In this document: one piece after another, positions 34,973-42,498 of the stretch
Position numbering within the stretch: the stretch's first letter is position 1
How the letters are laid out: the number at the start of each line of letters is the position of its first letter
NCBI RefSeq assembly: GCF_913064665.1
Contig: NZ_CAJYBT010000013.1
Location: 26,329-90,328, forward strand
DNA from: an uncultured Thioclava sp.
GTDB taxonomy: Bacteria > Pseudomonadota > Alphaproteobacteria > Rhodobacterales > Rhodobacteraceae
Direction: 5' to 3'
Length of the DNA stretch: 64,000 bases
The notes under the pieces: model-generated
Database searches by the model: none
The model's input: only the letters and a program-made list of their open reading frames with translations
Told to the model about the DNA's origin: nothing
Made by a program: the position numbers and the translations under genes

Positions 34973-36613
34973 ATGGCCGAAGCCGACGAAAGTCAGGGCA
35001 TCCCCGCACCCCAAGGCGACACGCAACTGATCGACACCGATTATGAGATCGGTCAGGACAACCTGGAAGGCAGCGTTGGCCCGATCGGGTTTGACGTGCA
35101 CAACCCGGTCTTCATGGTCTCGGCGCTGTCGATCATGGCCTTTGTATTTTACGCGCTGGCCCTGCCCGAACAGGCCAGTGCGGTCTTTGGCTGGTTGCGC
35201 CCTTGGCTGACCTCGACCTTCGACTGGTTCTTCATGTCGGCGGCGGATTTCTTTGTGCTGTTTTGCCTGTTTCTGATCGTCAGCCCTTGGGGCAAGGTCC
35301 GTTTAGGCGGCAAAGATGCAGCGCCCGATTATTCCTATATCGGTTGGTTCGCGATGCTGTTTGCCGCCGGGATGGGCATTGGCCTGATGTTCTTTGGGGT
35401 GCTTGAGCCTGTCTATCACATGGCGATTTCAAGCCCGCTGGGCACGCCCTCGCCCTTTGATGCCGACGGCAATATCATCCCCGGCAATGTCGATCGCGCC
35501 AAGGCGATGGGTTTGGCGGCGACGATCTATCACTGGGGGCTGCACCCGTGGGCGATCTATGCGGTGGTGGCGCTGGCCTTGGGGCTGTTCTCTTTTAACA
35601 AGGGCTTGCCGCTGACGATCCGTTCGGCATTTTACCCGATTTTCGGCGAAAGGATCTGGGGCTGGACCGGCCATGTGATCGACATTCTGGCAGTGTTTGC
35701 GACGCTGTTTGGTCTGGCCACGAGCCTTGGGTTCGGGGCGCAGCAGGCCAATGCGGGGCTTAATCACGTCTTTGGCGTGCCGATCTCGATCACGGTGCAG
35801 GTAATCTTGATCACGATCATCACCGGCATCGCGCTGTTTTCGGTGCTGCGCGGTCTGGATGGCGGGGTCAAGCTGCTGTCTGAGATCAACATGGGCATCG
35901 CCGCGGTCTTGTTGCTGTTCGTTCTGCTTGCAGGTCCGACGCTGGCGATTTTCACGGATTTCGGCAAAGGGCTTTGGGCCTATGCCAAAGAGATCGTCCC
36001 GCTCTCGAACCCGATCGGGCGCACCGATGACGCCTATCGCGATGGCTGGACCGCGTTTTACTGGGCGTGGTGGATCAGCTGGTCGCCCTTCGTGGGCATG
36101 TTCATCGCGCGTGTTTCGCGGGGGCGCACGGTGCGCGAGTTCATCACCTGCGTGCTGATCATCCCCTCGATGGTCTGTGTGCTGTGGATGGCGGTGTTTG
36201 GCGGCGTGGCGATTGATCAGGTGCTGTCGGACCCGGCGACCTCGGCGGTCAAGGCGCAGGTGATCGATAACTACAACCCGCCGCTGTCGCTGTTTGCGAT
36301 GCTCGAAGGGCTGCCGCTTTCCTCGATCACCTCGGTGATTGCGATTGTGCTGGTGATCGTGTTCTTCGTCACCTCGTCTGATAGCGGCTCGCTGGTGATC
36401 GATACGATCACGGCTGGTGGCAAGGTCGACGCCCCGGTGCCCCAGCGCGTGTTCTGGGCGACGTTTGAAGGCGCGGTGGCGATTGTGCTGCTGGTGGGCG
36501 GCGGTCTCAGCGCGTTGCAGGCGATGGTGATTTCCACCGGGCTGCCTTTTACCTTGGTGCTGTTGGTGATGTGTTGGGCGATCCTCAAGGGCTTGCGCGC
36601 CGAGCCGCGCTGA
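34973..36613 (+). CDS. BCCT-family transporter (betaine/choline/carnitine type)
   Basis: A 546-aa inner-membrane secondary transporter with about 12 spans for quaternary ammonium or sulfonium compounds such as glycine betaine or DMSP. The family signature WAWWISWSPFVGMFIARVSR and the Gly-rich TM3 segment AAGMGIGLMFFGVLEP are present. An acidic 40-residue N-terminal tail may sense osmotic state. Preceded by AAGGAGG. The uptake substrate cannot be narrowed from sequence. Confidence 0.93.
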   Translation: MAEADESQGIPAPQGDTQLIDTDYEIGQDNLEGSVGPIGFDVHNPVFMVSALSIMAFVFYALALPEQASAVFGWLRPWLTSTFDWFFMSAADFFVLFCLFLIVSPWGKVRLGGKDAAPDYSYIGWFAMLFAAGMGIGLMFFGVLEPVYHMAISSPLGTPSPFDADGNIIPGNVDRAKAMGLAATIYHWGLHPWAIYAVVALALGLFSFNKGLPLTIRSAFYPIFGERIWGWTGHVIDILAVFATLFGLATSLGFGAQQANAGLNHVFGVPISITVQVILITIITGIALFSVLRGLDGGVKLLSEINMGIAAVLLLFVLLAGPTLAIFTDFGKGLWAYAKEIVPLSNPIGRTDDAYRDGWTAFYWAWWISWSPFVGMFIARVSRGRTVREFITCVLIIPSMVCVLWMAVFGGVAIDQVLSDPATSAVKAQVIDNYNPPLSLFAMLEGLPLSSITSVIAIVLVIVFFVTSSDSGSLVIDTITAGGKVDAPVPQRVFWATFEGAVAIVLLVGGGLSALQAMVISTGLPFTLVLLVMCWAILKGLRAEPR

Positions 36614-36640
36614 GCGGTCTGGCCTAAAACCACGACGAAA

Positions 36641-36668
36641 GCGGCGGGTCAGATCCCGTCGCTTTTTT
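36641..36668 (+). terminator. intrinsic terminator of BCCT gene
   Basis: The stem gcggcggg (36641-36648) pairs with cccgtcgc (36655-36662) with one G-U pair and a six-base loop, followed by six T residues. It lies 28 bases after the BCCT stop. Confidence 0.88.
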
Positions 36669-36690
36669 CATGTCGCGATGCGGCTTCACC

Positions 36691-37212
36691 TCAGGCTGGC
36701 ATGCCGTATTCTGCCACGATGGCCCAGATTTCTGTATTCAGCGCCCCGAGTTCCACGAGGGCCGCGTTCAGATCGTCCAGCGTGGCGCGATCCAGCACGG
36801 CCTCTTCGCCAATCCGCAGGCTGGTTTTGCGATCGGCGATGCGCATCTGGATCGTGCGCACCGGACCGCCACCCGCATCAAAGGCGTAAAGACAGTGATT
36901 GTAATGATTGCGCAGCCCGGAGACTTTTTTCATCCGGCCTGCCACTTTGATAACGCGTGCGCGCGCCGCTTCGGGCACCGGGCTTGCGCTGCGCTTGGCC
37001 AATCGCTCGACCAGATCGAGTCGCGCCCGCGTTGTGTTCAACGTCAGGTGCAAGATCACCGCCGTTTCCTTGTCGGTTTGCGCCAAACCTGCGATCAGGT
37101 GAATCAATAAACTCTCGGTATTGGTCCAAGCGTAGTTGATGCGCCCTATCTGCATCAGGAATGTATCAAACTCTGGCGGTGGTGCGCCCAGCGGCCCCTC
37201 AGGCGCCGCCAT
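36691..37212 (-). CDS. conserved hypothetical protein downstream of LuxR regulator
   Basis: A 173-aa soluble, mostly helical protein with no family I can name. Helical stretches are INYAWTNTESLLIHLIAGLA and RLDLVERLAKR, and a central RNHYNHCLY is rich in His/Tyr. Its ATG lies 14 bases inside the luxR 3' end, so the two are translationally coupled, and it may be a partner of the regulator. Confidence 0.7.
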   Translation of the reverse strand: MAAPEGPLGAPPPEFDTFLMQIGRINYAWTNTESLLIHLIAGLAQTDKETAVILHLTLNTTRARLDLVERLAKRSASPVPEAARARVIKVAGRMKKVSGLRNHYNHCLYAFDAGGGPVRTIQMRIADRKTSLRIGEEAVLDRATLDDLNAALVELGALNTEIWAIVAEYGMPA

Positions 37213-37966
37213 TGCGATGAAACCAGATCGCCGCCTCGGTGCGATTTGAGACGCCCAATTTGCCGATAATGCGGTGGATATGAAGCTTTACCGTATGCTC
37301 GGATAAAGAGAGTTGATTGGCGATAATCTTGTTGGGCTGACCCGAAGCGAGCATTCCCAACACCTCGGTTTCGCGCGGCGTCAAACCGGTGACCGGGCGT
37401 TCGCCATTTTGCGACGAAATCCCCGGGCCAGCGTCAAAGCCGTTCATACCGGGCAGATGCGGATTGCTCGGGCGGCAGCGCACCAGAACAGGGGGGATAT
37501 AGTGCCCCCCCGACACCACCATCCGCAAGATCAAGAGCCATGTCGTCAGATTCACGTTCATCGGCAGCACGCTGATCTGGTTGGAGATGATTTGCGCGCC
37601 AAAGCGATCCATCAACTCGCGCCCATAGTCTTCATTCTCATAGGCGATCACGAATTTCACCCGAGAGAAGCGCGCATTCGGCTCTTGCGACAAGGCAATC
37701 AAGGCCTCGGCTTGGCTTTCATCCGCGATAAGCGTGCAAAGATGGCCCACCCCATCAAAGCGCCCGTCTTCCTGTAGGTCCGCATACAGAGTCTCGACAT
37801 CAGAAATCCGCAGGCATTTGGCCGGTGAGATTTCCGCGTCAACCGTACGCAGAACCGTTTCCGAAAATTGTTGTCCCGTCCCCAAGAAGCAGATTGCAGC
37901 ATTATCATGATGACAGGATGGACTCATTCGAGAGCCCACTAGTTCACTCTTACGCAACGCATTCAT
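37199..37966 (-). CDS. LuxR/CsgD-family transcriptional regulator
   Basis: A 255-aa regulator. The C-terminal LuxR helix-turn-helix is LTPRETEVLGMLASGQPNKI followed by SLSEHTVKLHIHRIIGKLGV. The N-terminal half looks like a degenerate receiver-type fold, as in CsgD/VpsT, without an obvious phospho-Asp set. The start at 37966 follows AAAGGGG; a longer start at 38023 is less likely. It is divergent from the type I secretion locus, and CsgD-like regulators typically control matrix production, which makes the adjoining genes its probable targets. Confidence 0.88.
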   Translation of the reverse strand: MNALRKSELVGSRMSPSCHHDNAAICFLGTGQQFSETVLRTVDAEISPAKCLRISDVETLYADLQEDGRFDGVGHLCTLIADESQAEALIALSQEPNARFSRVKFVIAYENEDYGRELMDRFGAQIISNQISVLPMNVNLTTWLLILRMVVSGGHYIPPVLVRCRPSNPHLPGMNGFDAGPGISSQNGERPVTGLTPRETEVLGMLASGQPNKIIANQLSLSEHTVKLHIHRIIGKLGVSNRTEAAIWFHRNGGA

Positions 37967-38616
37967 GGCGGCCCCTTTCCCCAACCAAGAACTATTGACG
38001 TTTATGTCAATCGCAGAGCCCACACGCTCTACGATCTACATCTTAACACAAAGGCGTGAGGCGAGCGTCGATCATTCGGTTTACCTAGGGGTAAGGGATT
38101 CCAGAATTGCGATCTATTTGGTCAAAATTGGGGCAAATTCGACTGATTCTCAACACATTAGAAGCTTCCCGAGAGCAGGTATTGAGGGTCCCGCGACGCC
38201 TTCCACAAGCTTTAGTGGTCGCTACGATTTCGTTACGGCGGCATGAAAATCAACGACAAGCGCAAAAAATTTTTGCGTGATGCACGAAGCTCACAAAAAA
38301 GTGTGAATTAAGTGCAATTTTTTCAGGCAATTGACCTCTTTTGCGGGCGTGTTCACCCAATGGCTAACTATGTCGCGGCCCCCTGCTGACACAGGATATT
38401 AGGGTCGCAGCAGGGGGCTGTGATCCTTTTCAGTAGCTCGACAGATCTGTCGAAGTGGGTCTCGCGCAAAGCAATCGTTTTGCGCTGCGTGAGAGGCATG
38501 TCTGAGGGCAAACGGAGAGGCGGGGGAAACCCCGATCAAACCCCGTAACTGGTTCGGTAGACCCGTTTGAAAAATGAGTGACGGATGCCGGGCCCTGTCT
38601 AACAGGGAGAGACACG
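37967..38616. promoter_or_regulatory. 650-bp divergent control region with palindromes
   Basis: This AT-rich gap between luxR and the Gly-rich secreted-protein gene contains the palindrome-like cgcaaaaaatttttgcg (38261-38277), the repeat tcaca-n6-tgtga (38290-38305) and the perfect palindrome tcgacagatctgtcga (38438-38453). Further hairpins lie at 38460-38500, and ccctgt/acaggg (38593-38607) partly covers the ribosome site. No gene is convincing here. The length and number of sites point to a heavily regulated promoter. Confidence 0.6.
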
Positions 38617-40098
38617 ATGTCTTCGAAGAGAAATCACCACAACAACATGGGCGATCCCGACAGCAACCAATCGCAGGATCAGTCGCAAGACCAGATGGAA
38701 CTGCAAGGCCAAGGGCAAGCGCAAGCTGAACTGCAAGGCCAGATGCAGGATCAAAACTCCACCACCACCAATGTTTCAGATTCCGGGTCGACCTCGGATT
38801 CCGGATCGGGCGCAGGTAGCCTGGCGGGTGCTGGTAGCTTGGCCGGGGCTGGTAGCCTTGCCGGGGCGGGTGCCCTTGCCGGTGCAGGCGCCGGGAGCCA
38901 ATCTGATTCAGGCAGCACGTCCGGTTCGGATGCCAATGCGAACAGCTCAAGCGCCAACATGAATGGCAACGGGAACCTCAACGGCAATCTCAATGGCAAC
39001 CTGAACCACAGCTCGAACACCAGCGCGACCAATGTCGACGTGCAGGTTGGCATGAACATGGAAGGCTATGTGCCCACCGATGATGACTTTGCTGACTTCG
39101 ATCTCGCTGGCAGTTCGTCCGTCGGCGATGTGCTGATGGCGAAGGGCGATGTCAGCTATGATCCGGGCAATGATGTCAGCCTGTCCGACATTCTGCGCGA
39201 TGCGCTTAATGGTGCGGGCAACGATGTTGGCATGGTTAATAACATGTCCAACCAGCTCACCGACAATGACACGCTGTCCAACGCTTCGGTGTCGAATGCG
39301 GGCGGCACGTTCAACGCTACCGGCTCGATCTCGGGCAATGCTGCGACCTCGGATGACGGGATCAAGGCTGAAGGTGGCACGGGTGGCAACGGATCGGACG
39401 CGCCCTCGGCTGATGGTGGTCTGGCACTTGCCACGGGCAGCATTTCGCTTGCTGGCGGCGGCACGGCCATGTCGATGTCTGATGCCGCGGGCACGGGCGG
39501 AGATGGCGGCGCTGGCGGGGCTGGCGGTGCGGGTCTTGGTCTGGGCCTTGGGCTTGGTCTGGGGGCTGCAGGCGCAGAAGCGACCGATGGCAGCGCCACC
39601 TCGTCGGCCAATGACTCGGTGACGGGCGACACCAACTTGGGCGCTCCGGGGCCGGGCGACTTCTCCTCGGCTCTTGATGGCGGCTCGATGGCAGGCGCAA
39701 TCGGCATGGGCGCAGGTCTGGGAGCCGGTATGGGTACGGGCGGCGCTGGCGCTGATGGCGGCAATGGTGCAGCAGGCTATGGCACCTCAAGCTCGACGGC
39801 TGACGCCATGGGCGGCATGGCGACCTCGACGGGTGGTCTTGCAACCTCGGGTGCTGGCGGCTCGGTGATGGGCGGCAATGGCGGCACTGCGGGCGGCCTT
39901 GGCAGCTGGGGATCGGGCAATGGTGACGACGGAATGGTGACCGGCCAATCCTATGCGGATGCCAGCGCGGCAATCGACACCACCGCGTTCAACCAGTCGA
40001 TCGTGATGGGCGCCAATGTCCTTGGCAATGCCGTGGATACCACGATTGTCGGCGGCTCGATGAGCTCGACCTATATCGGCGACGACGACGCCAGCTGA
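38617..40098 (+). CDS. Gly/Ala/Ser/Asn-rich low-complexity secreted protein (probable type I secretion substrate)
   Basis: A 493-aa protein of very biased composition, with no cysteine and no signal peptide. Order: Gln/Asp-rich N-terminus (17-47), four GSLAGA-like hexapeptides (about 67-91), Asn-rich NLNGNLNGNLN (120-130), an acidic middle (154-200), the motif NQLTDNDTLSNASV (212-225), long Gly/Ala repeats including alternating GLGLG (306-316), and an end with hydrophobic residues followed by GDDDAS. Type I substrates lack N-terminal signals and carry C-terminal ones, and the exporter genes lie downstream. Canonical RTX nonapeptides are not seen. An extracellular matrix or adhesin role is inference. 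Confidence 0.8.
   Translation: MSSKRNHHNNMGDPDSNQSQDQSQDQMELQGQGQAQAELQGQMQDQNSTTTNVSDSGSTSDSGSGAGSLAGAGSLAGAGSLAGAGALAGAGAGSQSDSGSTSGSDANANSSSANMNGNGNLNGNLNGNLNHSSNTSATNVDVQVGMNMEGYVPTDDDFADFDLAGSSSVGDVLMAKGDVSYDPGNDVSLSDILRDALNGAGNDVGMVNNMSNQLTDNDTLSNASVSNAGGTFNATGSISGNAATSDDGIKAEGGTGGNGSDAPSADGGLALATGSISLAGGGTAMSMSDAAGTGGDGGAGGAGGAGLGLGLGLGLGAAGAEATDGSATSSANDSVTGDTNLGAPGPGDFSSALDGGSMAGAIGMGAGLGAGMGTGGAGADGGNGAAGYGTSSSTADAMGGMATSTGGLATSGAGGSVMGGNGGTAGGLGSWGSGNGDDGMVTGQSYADASAAIDTTAFNQSIVMGANVLGNAVDTTIVGGSMSSTYIGDDDAS
38815..38886 (+). repeat. four 18-bp tandem repeats within the Gly-rich gene
   Basis: Units begin at 38815, 38833, 38851 and 38869 with the consensus ggtagccttgccggggct, encoding G(S/A)LAGA. 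The copies differ at a few third positions. Such a tract can expand or shrink by slippage. Confidence 0.85.
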
Positions 40099-40267
40099 TC
40101 AAAGACCTGCGGCGCGCCCGGGCAACCGGGCGCGTCTGCGTCCCGGCGCCCGGCTCGGCATGGATGGGCAGGCGCACAACGGGACGGCCAAGTTCGAGGG
40201 GGCAATCGCGACACGATCACATCGCCCAGACCTCTTTGGACCCGGCCCAACGCAAGGGAGCTGAACA

Positions 40268-42442
40268 ATGCTTGACCGTCAGACAGAGATAATCGCCCAT
40301 TTCATTGGTGCGTTTCAGCTGACGACCGAACAGGTTTCGGCCCGACATCATTATGATACATTCCGCGCGCTCCAATTGGCTCAGAAAGAGCCGGGGGCGC
40401 TGCTGAACGTCAATGTCCATGTGACCTCCGACTATCTGTTGCAGGACTTCACGCCGGGACTGCGTCTGGCAGTGCCGCCGCCGCTCGCGCCGACGGTGCC
40501 GATGCTGCCCCATGCCGATCATGTCCGGCTGCCGCAGCCGGGGCAGCCCGTATATCCGGGGGACAGCTATGAACCCCAAAGCGTGATGTCGTTTCAGTCC
40601 AGCATATCACAAAGCTTTTTCGTCACGCTGGCGCCGCCCTCTTCGGTGGCGACCCTGACGGTGCAAATCAACAATCTGAGCGACACTGACAGCGTGATGT
40701 CGCAGCCTTTCACCTTGCCCGAACAGTTCGCCGGCGCGTTTTCGTCCGAAGCGATTGCGGCCAAGATGGCGGATCTGGTGGAAACGGCCAAGACGCTGGG
40801 CGCGCCCGACACCTCAGTGCAATGGCTGTCGGTGCAAGATCAGGCCAGCGTCCTGCGCGACCGGCTTGATACGCTTGATCCAGAAGACGCCCCGGCGGGG
40901 GCTGAGGTCGCGATGTTTCATCATCGCCCCTGGGTCCCTGAAGCAGCACAAGAGACAGGCGCGGGTGGCGGCGATGCGGGGTCCGACGCGCAAGAGGCCC
41001 CTGCCCCGAGTGTCTTTGGCGGCGCGCCGGTGCTCAACGGACAGATTGTCAGCGACGCACCAACCACGCTGAGCGATCGTTTGGAGGCGCGCAACCCTGC
41101 GCCAAGCCCGACCGAAACACCCCAAGGTCAGGTTCTGGTCGAGGATGGCGCAGCGGGAACGGTGATCAGCCCAACGCTGAGCGGCGGCGCCATAAGCGCA
41201 GATCAGAGCCTGAGCACGGGCAATAATCTCGCGTTGAATGAGATCCATATTCAACATAACTGGATCGACGCGCCAGTGATCGCGGTGGCGGGCATGGCGC
41301 AATCGCTAAGCCTGATTTCGCAAATCAACGTGCTGCGCGATTTCGACAGTTTTAACGGCGATGCAGGCGCGCCCAACATGGGCGGCGGCATCGGTTCGCA
41401 GATCGTCAATCTGGCGACACAAAACACGCTGGCCAATCCCGCCCAAGACCTGGCACCCGCCGTGACGGGGGGCGCGAAACTGCTTGGGATGGTGCGCATT
41501 GATGGCGATCTGATGATCGACAACACCACCTACCAGATCAATCACATCAACGATTCCGATGTGGTCAGCTATGAATTCGGCACCCATCACATTGAGATTT
41601 CGACTGGCGGCAACACTGTCTCCAATCTTGAGTTGCTGTTGCAACTGGGCGGGCATTTCGATGCGATCTTTGTGGGCGGCGACATGGTGCAGCTTGCCTC
41701 GATTGAGCAAATCAACGTGCTGCTGGATGATGATCTGTTTCTCAGCAACGGCAGTGGGACGGCGCTGTATTCGGGCCACGACAACCTGCTGTGGAACGAG
41801 GCCAGCATCACCCATCTCGGCACCGACACCGCCCTTGAGATGTCGAGCAGTTTCCAATCCACGCTGGATGCGCTTGGCGCGATGGCGGGGACCGGTGACA
41901 GCGCCGCGTCCAGCGGGTCGGGGGCGCAAAGCACGCCTGACGCGGCTGCGTACGCCGCTGTCTCGGGGCTGTTTGGCGACCCGCTTTTGGGCGATCTCGA
42001 TGCGATGCGGGTGTTGTGGATCGAGGGCGATCTGCTGATCCGCGACTCGCTGACCCAGATCAATCTGCTCAGCGATAGCGATGTGATCTCGGTCGCGTTG
42101 CCGGGCGATGACGCGCTGGCGGATATCTCGGCGGGCGACAACATTCTGGCCAATGTCGCGTCGCTGACGGTCGCAGGTGTGGACAGCACGATCATGGCCG
42201 GGGCGGGCAGCTACAGCGATGCGGTTCTGTATCAGGCGGGCATGTTTGCTAGCGATCAGGGGCCGTTCGATCTGGCGGGCACGTTTAGTGCGCCCCAAGG
42301 CGATCTGGCCTCCGAAGCGGTGGTTTTTTTGAGCGATGATTTCAACGACGGGCCGGGCAGCGGGTTCGTCGAGGGCGCGGGGTTCATTCCAGACACGATG
42401 AACTCGGGCTCTCTTGATGCGCTGCACAGTGTTTTGGCCTGA
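40268..42442 (+). CDS. repeat protein with five QINxLxDxD motifs (probable type I secretion substrate)
   Basis: A 724-aa protein without cysteine or signal peptide. Five copies of QINxLxDxD occur at residues 133, 352, 423, 481 and 597. They alternate with motifs like GDNILANVASL (623-633), GHDNLLWNEASI (503-514) and TGNNLALNEIHI (317-328), as expected of a repetitive beta-structure with surface Asp/Asn, possibly Ca-binding. The N-terminal 65 residues look globular (HYDTFRALQLAQ). The acidic C-terminus FLSDDFNDGPG could contain the secretion signal. The gene lies 169 bases after the Gly-rich gene and 56 before the exporter. I know no described function. Confidence 0.82.
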   Translation: MLDRQTEIIAHFIGAFQLTTEQVSARHHYDTFRALQLAQKEPGALLNVNVHVTSDYLLQDFTPGLRLAVPPPLAPTVPMLPHADHVRLPQPGQPVYPGDSYEPQSVMSFQSSISQSFFVTLAPPSSVATLTVQINNLSDTDSVMSQPFTLPEQFAGAFSSEAIAAKMADLVETAKTLGAPDTSVQWLSVQDQASVLRDRLDTLDPEDAPAGAEVAMFHHRPWVPEAAQETGAGGGDAGSDAQEAPAPSVFGGAPVLNGQIVSDAPTTLSDRLEARNPAPSPTETPQGQVLVEDGAAGTVISPTLSGGAISADQSLSTGNNLALNEIHIQHNWIDAPVIAVAGMAQSLSLISQINVLRDFDSFNGDAGAPNMGGGIGSQIVNLATQNTLANPAQDLAPAVTGGAKLLGMVRIDGDLMIDNTTYQINHINDSDVVSYEFGTHHIEISTGGNTVSNLELLLQLGGHFDAIFVGGDMVQLASIEQINVLLDDDLFLSNGSGTALYSGHDNLLWNEASITHLGTDTALEMSSSFQSTLDALGAMAGTGDSAASSGSGAQSTPDAAAYAAVSGLFGDPLLGDLDAMRVLWIEGDLLIRDSLTQINLLSDSDVISVALPGDDALADISAGDNILANVASLTVAGVDSTIMAGAGSYSDAVLYQAGMFASDQGPFDLAGTFSAPQGDLASEAVVFLSDDFNDGPGSGFVEGAGFIPDTMNSGSLDALHSVLA

Positions 42443-42498
42443 CCGTGGGGGTCACCAAAACGCGCTAAATTCACACAAAACTCGAAGGGGAGAGTGAC

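Noticed and set aside
37965..38246. 93-residue frame divergent from luxR
   Set aside because: No domain and biased composition; it shares its start with the luxR leader region and lies over likely regulatory sites.
38456..38560. Possible c-di-GMP riboswitch (GGCAAAC and GCAAAGC present)
   Set aside because: The two motifs occur in the wrong order and no matching paired stems with the right spacing can be drawn.
39480..39960. RTX calcium-binding nonapeptides in the Gly-rich protein
   Set aside because: No GGxGxDxUx repeats; the glycines are in GGAGG and GLGLG patterns without the hydrophobic ninth position.
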